This document shows positions 55,625-64,000 of a stretch of 64,000 bases of DNA, in pieces. The position numbers and the translations under genes were made by a program. Each line of letters starts with the position of its first letter. The first letter of the stretch is position 1. Source of the stretch: Planctobacterium sp047947135 (lineage in GTDB: Bacteria; Pseudomonadota; Gammaproteobacteria; Enterobacterales; Alteromonadaceae); NCBI GenBank assembly GCA_047947135.1, contig CP170457.1:744001-808000 (forward strand), written 5' to 3'. The notes below the pieces were generated by a model. It was not told the DNA's origin and searched no databases. It saw only the letters and a list, made by a program, of their open reading frames with translations.

Positions 55625-57012
55625 GAGGCTAATGTCCATAGTTGGTAGGTCAAGTAGCTGCGCCACGGTGCCGCTTGCTGCTCTTGCAAAGCATATTGTT
55701 GAATTTGTTTTTTAATAACTAAATCGCCACCAAGCCAGATATCCGGATCAGACAGGCCACGCATTTTTGCATAGTCTATGGTCCATGGACCAATTCCCTT
55801 AACGGCCAGCCAATCCTCCGGTGGATTTGACGGATGGGCAGCAATGTATTGAGCCAGCTGTTGTAAAGCGGTTTTACGTGCACCCGGCATTTTTAGAAAA
55901 TCCACCGGACCATCGGCGATTTCCTGTGGCTGCGGAAACTGCCGATTTAATTCGGCGAGCCCCAATGGATTGTTGTAGTGCTGACCTATATGGGCTACCA
56001 GGTTATTTACCTGATTAATAGCCGCTTTGATGGAGACCTGCTGCCCTAGAACAGCGCGTGTCACCGCTTCAAATTGCGACCATACCCCTGGTAAACGCAC
56101 TCCCGTAACCATTTGCGATTCTGCTAACCCGGTTTCCAGCAATTTGGCCTGCACCCTATGGATATCGAGGTCGACATCTAACACGCGGCGAATGTTCGCA
56201 ATGACGGCCCTGAGTTTAGCCACATCTTCAAGCGCTATGTGAACTTTGAAACGGCTTTCGTTGTGCTCGTACAGGGCCTTAAACGCGCCTTGTGTGCCCG
56301 CCCAGGCAAAATTTCGAGCATAGCCGTCTTCCGTCACTAGTTCAATTCCCCTGGCGGCGCGCAGGGCCAGAAAATCCCTTACCTGCTGCCAGTTATATGG
56401 CGGAGTGAAAGACAAGTAAACCTGAATAAAGGGGTGTAATACCTGTCGTTCGGAACGGATCTGGCTGGGGGTCAGGTTCATCATCTTTTTAAGATTCTCC
56501 TGCAATCGGCGGGCCGAACCAAACCCGGCATTCGCCGCGACCTGCTCTATCGTCAACTGACTTTCGTGCAGCAACTTTTTGGCAAACAAAAGCTGTTCAC
56601 TTAACTGATATTGTTTGGGAGATATGCCAATACGCTGCCGAAACATACGACGTAAATAACTGTCACTGACACCGACTCGTTGGGCAATGGTTTGCAACGA
56701 CTGCTCAGGAAATTCTTTGAGCAACTTCATTGTACGGATCAAAGTTGTCTCTGCGCCCAGCCAGGCAAACGATTGCGGGGCACTATCAGGGCGGCACCGT
56801 AAACAGGGTCGGTAACCACTGGTCAGCGCCTGGGCAGCACAATCGAAATATTCTACATTTTCTTCTTTCGGCGTCTTCGCAGGGCAGATGTTGCGACAGA
56901 AAATCCCGGTACTTTTTACTGCGACAAAAAAACGACCATCAAAACGCTTATCGCGGCTGAGTCTGGCTTGCTGGTAACTGCCTGTATTCATCATAATGCC
57001 CATCAACTTCAT
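55621..57012 (-). CDS. Ada N-domain - AraC HTH - AlkA fusion (DNA-3-methyladenine glycosylase II type)
   Basis: 463 residues. The Ada metal-binding domain (~10-85) has the four zinc Cys in FCRNICPAK and CLRCRPD, the first being the methylphosphotriester acceptor; an AraC helix-turn-helix follows (~90-185); the rest is an AlkA glycosylase (~200-460) with the HhH motif KGIGPWTIDYAKMRG and the catalytic Asp in WLGGDLVIKK. Thus the protein both senses alkylation and excises alkylated bases; the O6 methyltransferase part of Ada is encoded next door as ogt. AAGGG precedes the ATG; a later ATG at 56991 is also possible. Confidence 0.92.
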   Translation of the reverse strand: MKLMGIMMNTGSYQQARLSRDKRFDGRFFVAVKSTGIFCRNICPAKTPKEENVEYFDCAAQALTSGYRPCLRCRPDSAPQSFAWLGAETTLIRTMKLLKEFPEQSLQTIAQRVGVSDSYLRRMFRQRIGISPKQYQLSEQLLFAKKLLHESQLTIEQVAANAGFGSARRLQENLKKMMNLTPSQIRSERQVLHPFIQVYLSFTPPYNWQQVRDFLALRAARGIELVTEDGYARNFAWAGTQGAFKALYEHNESRFKVHIALEDVAKLRAVIANIRRVLDVDLDIHRVQAKLLETGLAESQMVTGVRLPGVWSQFEAVTRAVLGQQVSIKAAINQVNNLVAHIGQHYNNPLGLAELNRQFPQPQEIADGPVDFLKMPGARKTALQQLAQYIAAHPSNPPEDWLAVKGIGPWTIDYAKMRGLSDPDIWLGGDLVIKKQIQQYALQEQQAAPWRSYLTYQLWTLAS

Positions 57013-57208
57013 CTGCCCTTAATGATATGGCAAAATAGTCATCGGTAGCGATGTTTTCGGAACTAAAACAAAATTTTCATTCCAAAATGATGGCGTCACG
57101 CTTGCCGGATAAAGCTTAATCTAGCCTATTGCGCAATTTCAGCTGAATTATGTTAGTATTTTGCCTGGTTTGGGTGCTTGGCGATTTTTTCGAATTTAAT
57201 TAGACTGC

Positions 57209-58327
57209 ATGAGATCGATTCTTTTTACGTTATTTAGTGCCCTGGCTGCGATTTTTGGCTACTTTTCTGCAACTCCTGCTCACAGCAGTGAGGCTCTCGA
57301 CGAATTCTGGATAGACACACAACAAAAAATCAAACAACGGGCCATTCCCGGATTTAGTCTGGTTTATGTTGAAAAAGGCAGAGAACCGGTATTCCTAAAC
57401 GCCGGAAAAACCGAAAAGAACGGTAACGCCGTTGACCACCTTACCGTATTCAGGCTTGCCTCTGTGTCCAAAACGTTCACTGGTGGCCTGACTGCCAAGC
57501 TAGTTGATCAGGGCAAACTACAGTGGCAGCAACCCCTTGCTGAACTGGCGCCTGAGTTTCAATACAATCGCAATAATCAAACCATCACGCTACGGCACCT
57601 GTTAAGCCAAAGCAGTGGCTTAATGCCCAACGCTTACGACAATCTGATTGAAGCCAATTATGCCCTACCAAGAATATTGGACGAATTAGCGGAACTGGAA
57701 CCGCTATGTCCACCAGGCGAATGTTACACCTACCAAAATGCTTTGTTTGGTGTATTGGACCATTATTTCCAAAAACAAAATCAGAGTTTTGCTCAATTGC
57801 TGGAGCAGGAAATCTTATCGCCGTTAAACATGCAATACACCAGCGTAGGTAAACAAGCTTTGGAAAAGGCTTCCTCCTGGGCCAAGCCTCATGTATTGAC
57901 CCGCAAGCGAAATTGGGTAAAAACTCGCGTGGCTGACAGCTACTACCACGTTGCACCAGCGGCGGGAGTGAATACCAACAGTCATGATTTAGCCATATGG
58001 CTGCAAGCGATGCTGGGTGAATACCCCAATATCATGACTCCCGATTTAGTGGCCGACATTACCACACCGTTCACCCGTACAACACGTGAATTGCGCCGTC
58101 GCACCTGGCGTAAACTATTGGACGACGCGCATTACGGTCTCGGTTGGCGAGTCTACGATGTTGATGGTCAGAAAATTGCCTATCACAGTGGCTGGGTGAG
58201 CGGTTATCGGGCAGAAATTTCCTTTAGTCCTGACACTGGTATTGGTATCGCAATGCTGATGAATGCCGAGGCCAACCTGATGAATGAGTTGGGTGCCAAT
58301 TTTTGGGCCAACCAAAAAACCAGATAG
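57209..58327 (+). CDS. Secreted serine hydrolase, class C beta-lactamase fold
   Basis: 372 residues, with a Sec signal peptide at the N-terminus (residues ~1-26, ending TPAHS). The nucleophile motif is SVSK (ASVSKTF), the second motif is YQN in CYTYQNALFGV, and the third is HSG in AYHSGWVSG, which replaces KTG. The motif set resembles AmpC-type enzymes and D-aminopeptidases or esterases. It is distinct from the other hydrolase of this fold at 35482. It stands alone; the leader carries no obvious regulator gene or ribosome-binding site. Confidence 0.9.
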   Translation: MRSILFTLFSALAAIFGYFSATPAHSSEALDEFWIDTQQKIKQRAIPGFSLVYVEKGREPVFLNAGKTEKNGNAVDHLTVFRLASVSKTFTGGLTAKLVDQGKLQWQQPLAELAPEFQYNRNNQTITLRHLLSQSSGLMPNAYDNLIEANYALPRILDELAELEPLCPPGECYTYQNALFGVLDHYFQKQNQSFAQLLEQEILSPLNMQYTSVGKQALEKASSWAKPHVLTRKRNWVKTRVADSYYHVAPAAGVNTNSHDLAIWLQAMLGEYPNIMTPDLVADITTPFTRTTRELRRRTWRKLLDDAHYGLGWRVYDVDGQKIAYHSGWVSGYRAEISFSPDTGIGIAMLMNAEANLMNELGANFWANQKTR

Positions 58328-58431
58328 TCCGCAAAAAAACACATTCATATTCTGCAACACTTTTCACCATGTCCTAAGGGAACACCTGGTATAAGTTACC
58401 GTCTTATATCAAACAAATCGGATATTACTGA

Positions 58432-59070
58432 ATGGGTAAAATGCACAGGCTAATCAAAAATAATTCTGGATTTATTATCGCCATGTTGCTGCTTTTGGTG
58501 TGCAGGAGCAGTATTGCGGACTGGTACCATGTGCCGACGGGTTCGATGTTACCGACCATTATTCAGGGTGATCGGATTTTTGTTAACAAACTGGCCTACC
58601 AGGTGCAAATTCCCTTTACTAATATTGCCATAATGGAGTTGGACCAACCCAAAACTGGCGACATAATTGTGTTTGAATCCGCTGCGGCAGAAAACCGCCT
58701 GATCAAACGAGTGATCGGTACCCCGGGTGACGTGGTCTCCATGCAAGCGAATCGTCTGACCATCAATGGTCAATCAATGCATTATTCTGAAGATGATCCA
58801 ACCTATGTAACAGAACACTTGCCTAGCAGCGATCATTCAGTCAGAGGGATAGGGGAACCAGGACACAGAGACAGCTTCTCGCCAGTCAAAGTGCCGGAAG
58901 GTTACTATCTGGTCTTAGGTGATAACCGCAATAACAGTGCAGATTCCAGAGTGTACGGATTTGTACCTGCTCATGAAATTCAGGGCAAGGCTAATACTGT
59001 CATCGTCTCGTTTGATCCTGAAAATTACTATAAACCCAGAGCGGCGCGTTATCTGGCCCCGCTGATCTAG
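58432..59070 (+). CDS. Signal peptidase I (LepB-like, short form)
   Basis: 212 residues, shorter than E. coli LepB (324), with one N-terminal membrane anchor (~12-30). The catalytic Ser is in the VPTGSMLPT box, the catalytic Lys in NRLIKRVIGTPGD, and the box E region is GDNRNNSADSRVYGFV. It should cleave Sec signal peptides. Since LepB is normally encoded with lepA, this solitary gene next to a secreted hydrolase may be an extra paralogue. Whether it is essential is not known. Confidence 0.9.
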   Translation: MGKMHRLIKNNSGFIIAMLLLLVCRSSIADWYHVPTGSMLPTIIQGDRIFVNKLAYQVQIPFTNIAIMELDQPKTGDIIVFESAAAENRLIKRVIGTPGDVVSMQANRLTINGQSMHYSEDDPTYVTEHLPSSDHSVRGIGEPGHRDSFSPVKVPEGYYLVLGDNRNNSADSRVYGFVPAHEIQGKANTVIVSFDPENYYKPRAARYLAPLI

Positions 59071-59211
59071 GGCACCCCCTGGCTGGGGAATATCAAAACG
59101 ATCTGATTGGGTAGCATAGGTGCTAGTGCCTGTGCTGTCTTTGCGCACTGGCTGATTTATCGCAACTCTAAAACCAATTCCAATGGCTATTGGCGATTAA
59201 AATCGTGGCAG

Positions 59212-59715
59212 TTACTCCAGCCAGCGTAACTTTTCTAACGGATAACCCAAGAACCACTTTGCCCGTTCCAGAATCATCCGGATCCGCACATTCTCTATTG
59301 CCAGTTTGCGGTTTTGTGACAATAGGTCACAGGCATTATTCAGTGCTTTGATATCAGGAAAGCAACTGAACGAAATAAAATCAAATTCCCCATCAACACG
59401 CAGACAATCCATAAATTCAGGGATGTCATTGATTGCTGCAACAAATCGTTTGCGGGCTTCGACGTGATTTTCGGTCAATTTGAATTCAACATAAGCCAAT
59501 ACATGTTCGCAAATCCGATCTAAGTCCATTTCAGTGTGAAAGTTGAAGTAGTATCCTGCTTCTCGTAAGGCTTTAGTTCGTTGAAAACAAGCACTGGGAG
59601 ACAACCCCACTAAATCGGCGAGCTCTTGATTAGAAATATCCGCCTGCTTGTGGATGGTCGCCAGAATTTTTTTATTCAGAGCGTCAAGCTTTAGCAGTTT
59701 TTTATCGTGATTCAT
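59212..59715 (-). CDS. Lrp/AsnC-family transcriptional regulator
   Basis: 167 residues from the ATG at 59715, which has a GGAG eight bases upstream; the frame is open 12 codons further. N-terminal helix-turn-helix (~5-55; SNQELADLVGLSPSACFQRTKAL) and a C-terminal RAM/ligand domain (~70-150) with the expected GEFDFISFSCFPD. It is divergent from the NCS1 permease operon and is its probable regulator, with the effector likely to be the transported compound or an amino-acid product. Confidence 0.9.
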   Translation of the reverse strand: MNHDKKLLKLDALNKKILATIHKQADISNQELADLVGLSPSACFQRTKALREAGYYFNFHTEMDLDRICEHVLAYVEFKLTENHVEARKRFVAAINDIPEFMDCLRVDGEFDFISFSCFPDIKALNNACDLLSQNRKLAIENVRIRMILERAKWFLGYPLEKLRWLE

Positions 59716-59855
59716 ATCTGTAGCTCCAAACAAAATTATATTTTGAGGCAAGGTGAAAAATAAAAATTCATGCCCCGTGCACCCTTGTTATTCAACAACA
59801 AATTTTGTTGCACTCGCCTAATATTTATTTAAACACATTATACGAGCAACGTGAC

Positions 59856-61136
59856 ATGACCGAACTCCCTGGCGACGAGAGGCACATTATTCAGGACTAT
59901 CAATTGGTTTCCTGGCCCAAGGTAGCATCTATTTCGGCAATGGTGGCGTTTTCCTTACCGACCTTCATCACAGGTATCGAAATATATCAGGTCATGAATG
60001 TGCCCAATACAGTACTAGCGATTCTTATTGGCTCTGTCATTTTAACCCTGATTGGCGCGGCGATGGGTACTATTGGCACCAAGACCCGAATGAGCTCATA
60101 TTTGCTGGTACGTATTGCCTTTGGCAATAAAGGCGCGGCCGCGGTAAATCTGGCGTTTGCCATTTCTCTGATCGGCTGGTTCGGCATCAATATCAACATA
60201 TTTTCAGGAGCAGTCACTGAGCTTCTACATGCACTCGGCTGGTTTTGCCCTGTCTGGATTGTCGAATTGCTTGCGGGGATCTGTATGGTCATCACCACGC
60301 TGTATGGATTTCGGGCTATTCAGATTATTTCCTCACTATTGGTACCGGTATTGGTGATGCTGACTGCATTTATGTTTTGGCAGTCGACTCAACATTTAAG
60401 TCTCGCTGCTTTCTGGGAGATCGAAAAAACCGCCAGTATGGATTTGAGTCATGGCATCGCTGCCATAGTCGGGACCATCATCATTGGTGCCATTATCCTT
60501 CCTGACATTACACGGTTCAGCAAACAACAGAGAGGGGGTTTTCACACCGCATTTTGGTCCTACATGGTCGTACAGGCAGTAGTGATGCTGGTTGCAGGTA
60601 TCGCTGCGGCGGCGATGGTGGAAACAGAAATTCTCGCACTGTTACTGGCTTTGGGCTTGGGTGGTCTGGCTTTCATCATCGTTATCGCCGGCAGTTGGGT
60701 ATTGAACTCCCTGAATCTCTACAGCGCAGTGTTGAGTATCAAAGCGACCTTCCCCAAAATGCGGGAGCGCAACATAACATTACTGCTGGGCAGTTTCGGT
60801 GTGATTGCCGCATTTTTGAATATTCTGGACTTTTTTATCACTTTCCTGGTGATACTTTCGGCCATTTTTGTACCGGTCGCCGGGGTCATCATCATCGACT
60901 TTTTCTTGTTCAAACAAAGTCATTATCAGCATCAGTCTTTGTTGAATAACAGTAATTTCAATACTGCAGCCCTTCTCGCATGGGCTGTTGGCGCTGGCTA
61001 CGCGGGTATCAGCATGCTGGTTAACATGCCCAGCCTGACCCACATTGAGGTGTTAGACTCGATGCTGCTGACCGCCGGTGTGTATTGTCTTATCAGTAAA
61101 TTCCCTATGTCACTTTTAACCAAAGAGGATTCATAA
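59856..61136 (+). CDS. NCS1-family (CodB-like) nucleobase/allantoin permease
   Basis: About 426 residues with 12 predicted membrane helices; the frame is open upstream to 59805. NCS1 features are seen: the first helix with AMVAFSLPTFITG, GWFGININ in helix 3 and LPDITRFSKQQRG. CodB-like proteins carry cytosine or related bases; others carry hydantoins. It overlaps the start of the following gene by one base (TAATG), so permease and hydrolase are translated together. The substrate must be inferred from those genes, probably a hydantoin or similar cyclic ureide. Confidence 0.88.
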   Translation: MTELPGDERHIIQDYQLVSWPKVASISAMVAFSLPTFITGIEIYQVMNVPNTVLAILIGSVILTLIGAAMGTIGTKTRMSSYLLVRIAFGNKGAAAVNLAFAISLIGWFGININIFSGAVTELLHALGWFCPVWIVELLAGICMVITTLYGFRAIQIISSLLVPVLVMLTAFMFWQSTQHLSLAAFWEIEKTASMDLSHGIAAIVGTIIIGAIILPDITRFSKQQRGGFHTAFWSYMVVQAVVMLVAGIAAAAMVETEILALLLALGLGGLAFIIVIAGSWVLNSLNLYSAVLSIKATFPKMRERNITLLLGSFGVIAAFLNILDFFITFLVILSAIFVPVAGVIIIDFFLFKQSHYQHQSLLNNSNFNTAALLAWAVGAGYAGISMLVNMPSLTHIEVLDSMLLTAGVYCLISKFPMSLLTKEDS

Positions 61137-62695
61137 TGCGCATTGGAATAGATGTAGGTGGCACTCATACAGATGCCGTACTTATGCAGGGTGAGCAACT
61201 TCTTGCCAGTACTAAAGCGGTCACCAGTAGCGATGTGGTCAGTGGTGTAGTCAATGCTTTAACAGTGGTTTTGCAGGATGCTCAGCTCGACCCATCACAA
61301 CTGCAAGCCGTGATGATAGGCACCACGCAATTCACTAATGCCGTAGTGGAACGAAAAAACCTGAGCAAGGTTGCTGCAATACGCATTGGACTGCCTTCAG
61401 GGGCTGATATCCCACCGATGACAGACTGGCCCGCCGATATTGCCGCTGAGATCGGTTCTCACCACTATTTACTGCATGGTGGGTTTTTATACGATGGCTG
61501 GCCACTGGCAGACATTAACGATGATGAGGTAAAACGGCTCATCAATGACCTGAAGTCAAAGAAATTGCAAAATATTGCCATCGCCTCGGCATTTTCTCCG
61601 ATGAATGCCGAACCGGAACGGCAGTTGGCAAGATTACTAGCACAGCATATCCCAGAAGCCAGAATCACCCTTTCTCATACCATGGGTCGACTGGGCATTT
61701 TAGAAAGAGAAAACGCCAGTATCCTCAATGCCGCTTTGGTGCCATTTGCCAATCAGGTGGTCGGTGCGTTTCAGGCCGCGATGGCGTCATTGTCTTTACA
61801 GTGCCCTATGTTTATCAGCCAGAATGATGGAACCTTGATGAACGCGGATTTTGTGCGTCGCTATCCGGCCATGACCTTTGCCTCAGGACCGACGAATTCC
61901 TTAAGGGGAGCCAGCAAATTGACCGGACTGGAAGATGCTATCGTGGTAGATATTGGTGGGACAACCTCCGACATTGGTGTCTTACAGCATGGTTTTCCAC
62001 GTGAGTCCAATCAGGTAATCGATGTCGGCGGTGTCAGAACCAATTTCAGAATGCCGGATATCAATGCGGTGGCACTGGGAGGTGGCAGCATTATCAGCGA
62101 TGGCGGTCGGCGAATAGGTCCGCAATCAGTTGGTCACGATTTACTGACCAAAGGACTTTGTTTCGGCGGAAGCACCTTAACTGCAACCGACATTTTAGTG
62201 GCATCCGGCGCAATCGCTCTGGGCAACCCTGCACTGCTAAGCAATATACCCCGGCAGACCATCCATAACGCCATCCAGCATATACACAGTTTACTGGACA
62301 AAAACATCGATATGATGAAGCCCAATAGTGATCCTGTCCCCGTCATTGTCGTTGGCGGAGGTTCAATACTGGTTTCAAAGGATTTACCAAGTGCCTCAAA
62401 CATTATACGTCCAGAACATGCCAGTGTTGCCAACGCCATTGGAGCGGCAATCGCCAATGTTGGCGGTGAAGCTGAGCAAATCCTCTCCTATCGACAAATC
62501 AACAGGGAAGATGCAATTGCGAAGGTCACCTATTTAGCAACACAAGCGGCGGTGAGTTCAGGTGCCAGTGCGACAACCATCAAGGTTGTGGATATAGAAG
62601 AGACGGCAATTCCATATATGGACGATGGCAATACTCGATTACGAGTCAAAGTTGTCGGTGAAGTGGCCGACATCCCCAGAGAGGAAGTAGCATAA
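61136..62695 (+). CDS. Hydantoinase/oxoprolinase family protein (HyuA-like)
   Basis: 519 residues. The actin-like ATPase signatures are IDVGGTHTDAVL (residues ~3-14) and VDIGGTTSDIGVL (~275-287), with an intervening MIGTTQFTNAV. Hydantoinase/oxoprolinase proteins hydrolyse cyclic amides with ATP; this is the shorter, ~520-residue type often paired with DUF917 proteins. It is the central member of the operon, coupled to both neighbours by one-base overlaps. Substrate is unknown. Confidence 0.9.
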   Translation: MRIGIDVGGTHTDAVLMQGEQLLASTKAVTSSDVVSGVVNALTVVLQDAQLDPSQLQAVMIGTTQFTNAVVERKNLSKVAAIRIGLPSGADIPPMTDWPADIAAEIGSHHYLLHGGFLYDGWPLADINDDEVKRLINDLKSKKLQNIAIASAFSPMNAEPERQLARLLAQHIPEARITLSHTMGRLGILERENASILNAALVPFANQVVGAFQAAMASLSLQCPMFISQNDGTLMNADFVRRYPAMTFASGPTNSLRGASKLTGLEDAIVVDIGGTTSDIGVLQHGFPRESNQVIDVGGVRTNFRMPDINAVALGGGSIISDGGRRIGPQSVGHDLLTKGLCFGGSTLTATDILVASGAIALGNPALLSNIPRQTIHNAIQHIHSLLDKNIDMMKPNSDPVPVIVVGGGSILVSKDLPSASNIIRPEHASVANAIGAAIANVGGEAEQILSYRQINREDAIAKVTYLATQAAVSSGASATTIKVVDIEETAIPYMDDGNTRLRVKVVGEVADIPREEVA

Positions 62696-63789
62696 TGCAA
62701 ATTACAGTGAATGATCTCGATGATCTGATTTTAGGCGCGGTATTTTTAGCAACCGGAGGCGGTGGCGACCCCTATGTGCCGCAACTCTTAACTCGTCAGG
62801 CCCTGGAAAAATTTGGCCCGGTAAATCTGATCGCCGCTGCAGAGCTTGCAGATACCGATACCGTCGTTACTGTGGGTGGTGTTGGGGCGCCGACGGTTAG
62901 TCTGGAGTTATTGCCCTCCATCGACGAATGCGTCAATCCTCTGAATGCCTTTGTCACACAAACCAACACAGATCTAACCGCACTGGCATCTTTTGAGATC
63001 GGCGGAGCTAATTCGTTGGTTCCTATCATCGCGGCGGCAGCAACCGGATTACCGGTTATCGATGGTGATGGAATGGGTCGGGCCTTACCAGAAGCCCAGA
63101 TGATGACTTATGCAATTAAAGGTGTCTGCCCGACACCTGCATTTGCCTGCGACTATGAAGGCAATATCACCCGATTTAGCACTCGTACCACTGCAACCTA
63201 TGAACGACATATTCGTGCCCTGGCGATGAGCTCGGGCGGCATGATCACCACGGTTGAGCACCCTATGACCGGGAAGCAACTGAAAGATGCCATTATCCCT
63301 GGAACGGTGAGTTTTTCCATACAGCTTGGCAAAGTACTTCGGCAGCATCGGGGTAGCGCAGCAAAAATGCTACCTCACTTACAGCGTCTGTTTGGCAACA
63401 GCCTATACGGGCACTGTGAACTGTTAATGTGTGGCAAAGTGACGGATAAAGCTACTCGCATCATCAACGGCTATGATATCGGTGAAGCGACACTTTTAGA
63501 CTTTGACGTGCCAGATAGGAAAATGAAGATTGATATTAAAAATGAATATTTGCGTGCCAGTATCGATGACCGCATCGTCACAACCGTACCTGATCTGATC
63601 GTCGTTGTTGATCATGAAACCTGCCAGCCAATCAATGCTGAACGCTTACAGTATGGCCAGCGGGTGGCGGTATTTGCTATTGGCTGCCCGGCGTTTTTCC
63701 GCACTGAGTTAGCATTACAGGCAGTGGCGCCGAGTTGCTTTGGCTTTGACGGAGACTATGTGCCCATGGAGGAACTGCTTCAGCATTGA
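62695..63789 (+). CDS. DUF917 family protein
   Basis: 364 residues with the DUF917 signature ATGGGGDPYVP near residue 20 and the FEIGGANSLVPI and DGDGMGRALPEAQM blocks. The family is nearly always encoded with HyuA-like ATPases and is thought to act as a subunit or partner in cyclic-amide metabolism; its own chemistry is unproven. It begins one base inside the stop of the hydantoinase-like gene. A terminator follows 28 bases after its stop. Confidence 0.88.
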   Translation: MQITVNDLDDLILGAVFLATGGGGDPYVPQLLTRQALEKFGPVNLIAAAELADTDTVVTVGGVGAPTVSLELLPSIDECVNPLNAFVTQTNTDLTALASFEIGGANSLVPIIAAAATGLPVIDGDGMGRALPEAQMMTYAIKGVCPTPAFACDYEGNITRFSTRTTATYERHIRALAMSSGGMITTVEHPMTGKQLKDAIIPGTVSFSIQLGKVLRQHRGSAAKMLPHLQRLFGNSLYGHCELLMCGKVTDKATRIINGYDIGEATLLDFDVPDRKMKIDIKNEYLRASIDDRIVTTVPDLIVVVDHETCQPINAERLQYGQRVAVFAIGCPAFFRTELALQAVAPSCFGFDGDYVPMEELLQH

Positions 63790-63817
63790 GTCTGGATGCC
63801 AGTGCTGAGATTGAATT

Positions 63818-63841
63818 AGCCCGACCATGATCAGTCGGGCT
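63818..63841 (+). terminator. Terminator of the permease - hydantoinase - DUF917 operon
   Basis: Eight-base perfect arms (AGCCCGAC / GTCGGGCT) with an eight-base loop, followed by a T-rich tract (TTTGTGTTTG). It also lies just past the 3' end of the converging hslU gene. Confidence 0.75.
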
Positions 63842-63857
63842 TTGTGTTTGTATCTCT

Positions 63858-64000
63858 TTACAAAATAAAACGACTTAGATCTTCGTTTTCTACCAGCGAT
63901 TCCAGATGCTCGTTCACATAATTGGCATCTATCACCACTTTTTCACCCTGCATTTCAGAGGCATCATAGGACACATCTTCCATCAGGCGTTCCAAAACGG
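63858..64000 (-). CDS. hslU: HslU, ATPase subunit of the HslVU protease (3' end only)
   Basis: Only the last 47 codons are present. The reverse strand reads VLERLMEDVSYDAS... and ends with EDLSRFIL, which closely matches the C-terminus of HslU; the final RFIL inserts into HslV to activate it. The rest of the gene and probably hslV lie beyond the right edge. Confidence 0.95.
   Translation of the reverse strand, partial: VLERLMEDVSYDASEMQGEKVVIDANYVNEHLESLVENEDLSRFIL

Noticed and set aside
55625..55666. Longer N-terminus for Ogt
   Set aside because: It overlaps the AlkA C-terminus by 46 bases; the ATGA junction at 55624 is the usual coupling and matches the family length.
1..64000. Insertion sequences, prophage, integrase, toxin-antitoxin pairs, CRISPR arrays, tRNA or rRNA genes
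   Set aside because: No transposase or integrase motif, spaced direct repeats, or tRNA/rRNA signature was recognised on reading; a dedicated scan was not run.

Overview
The window reads as chromosomal DNA of a marine-type gammaproteobacterium, most likely in or near the Alteromonadales. The support is gene content: ubiE-ubiJ-ubiB, prlC, a Shewanella-style methylcitrate operon run by a GntR regulator with acnD and prpF, glmU - DeoR regulator - glmS, a YqiJ/YqiK flotillin pair, many sensory proteins (CheY-like, GGDEF-EAL, Reg_prop kinase, ToxR-like) and hslU at the right edge. No rRNA, tRNA, insertion sequence, prophage or CRISPR array was seen. The species assignment is inference.

Layout. 1-2040 (minus): ubiquinone genes ubiE, ubiJ and the start of ubiB, overlapping by single bases. 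2159-6183: prlC, a stand-alone receiver protein and glutathione reductase. 6329-14283 (plus): the most unusual block, a YqiJ-like OB-fold membrane protein, a YqiK-like flotillin and a 1705-residue coiled-coil AAA ATPase of the DUF3686 ('DNA repair ATPase') type. 14372-20979: a propeller-sensor histidine kinase, a TauE/SafE permease, a DUF218 protein and a degenerate-receiver GGDEF-EAL protein. 21396-25296: lipoprotein M1 aminopeptidase, PepSY membrane protein, RssA-like patatin.

25317-31988: propionate catabolism, with two palindromic operator candidates, then prpR(GntR)-prpB-prpC-acnD-prpF and a strong terminator. 32008-42423: accessory genes in small divergent units, each regulator next to its likely target: MmyB-type XRE regulator / DUF2834 protein; ToxR-like TPR regulator; beta-lactamase-fold serine hydrolase; LysR / GST-NTF2-tautomerase operon; MocR aminotransferase regulator / EamA exporter. 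42509-45537 (minus): an ion-homeostasis operon of a MscS-like channel, a soluble MgtE-N/CBS protein and a full MgtE transporter. 45916-49045: a TrmH-family methyltransferase and a large lipoprotein with one CXXCH haem site.

49167-57012 (minus): amino-sugar genes (glmU, DeoR regulator, glmS), a metallophosphoesterase, and an alkylation-repair operon (Ada/AlkA fusion, Ogt, EamA transporter) with 4-base overlaps. 57209-59070: a second serine hydrolase and a LepB-type signal peptidase. 59212-63789: Lrp-type regulator divergent from a translationally coupled NCS1 permease - hydantoinase/oxoprolinase - DUF917 operon, probably for uptake and breakdown of an unidentified N-heterocycle. The window closes with the 3' end of hslU. 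In many gammaproteobacteria hslU and ubiE are near neighbours in this order and orientation, so the roughly 62 kb between them looks like inserted or rearranged material carrying both core and accessory genes.
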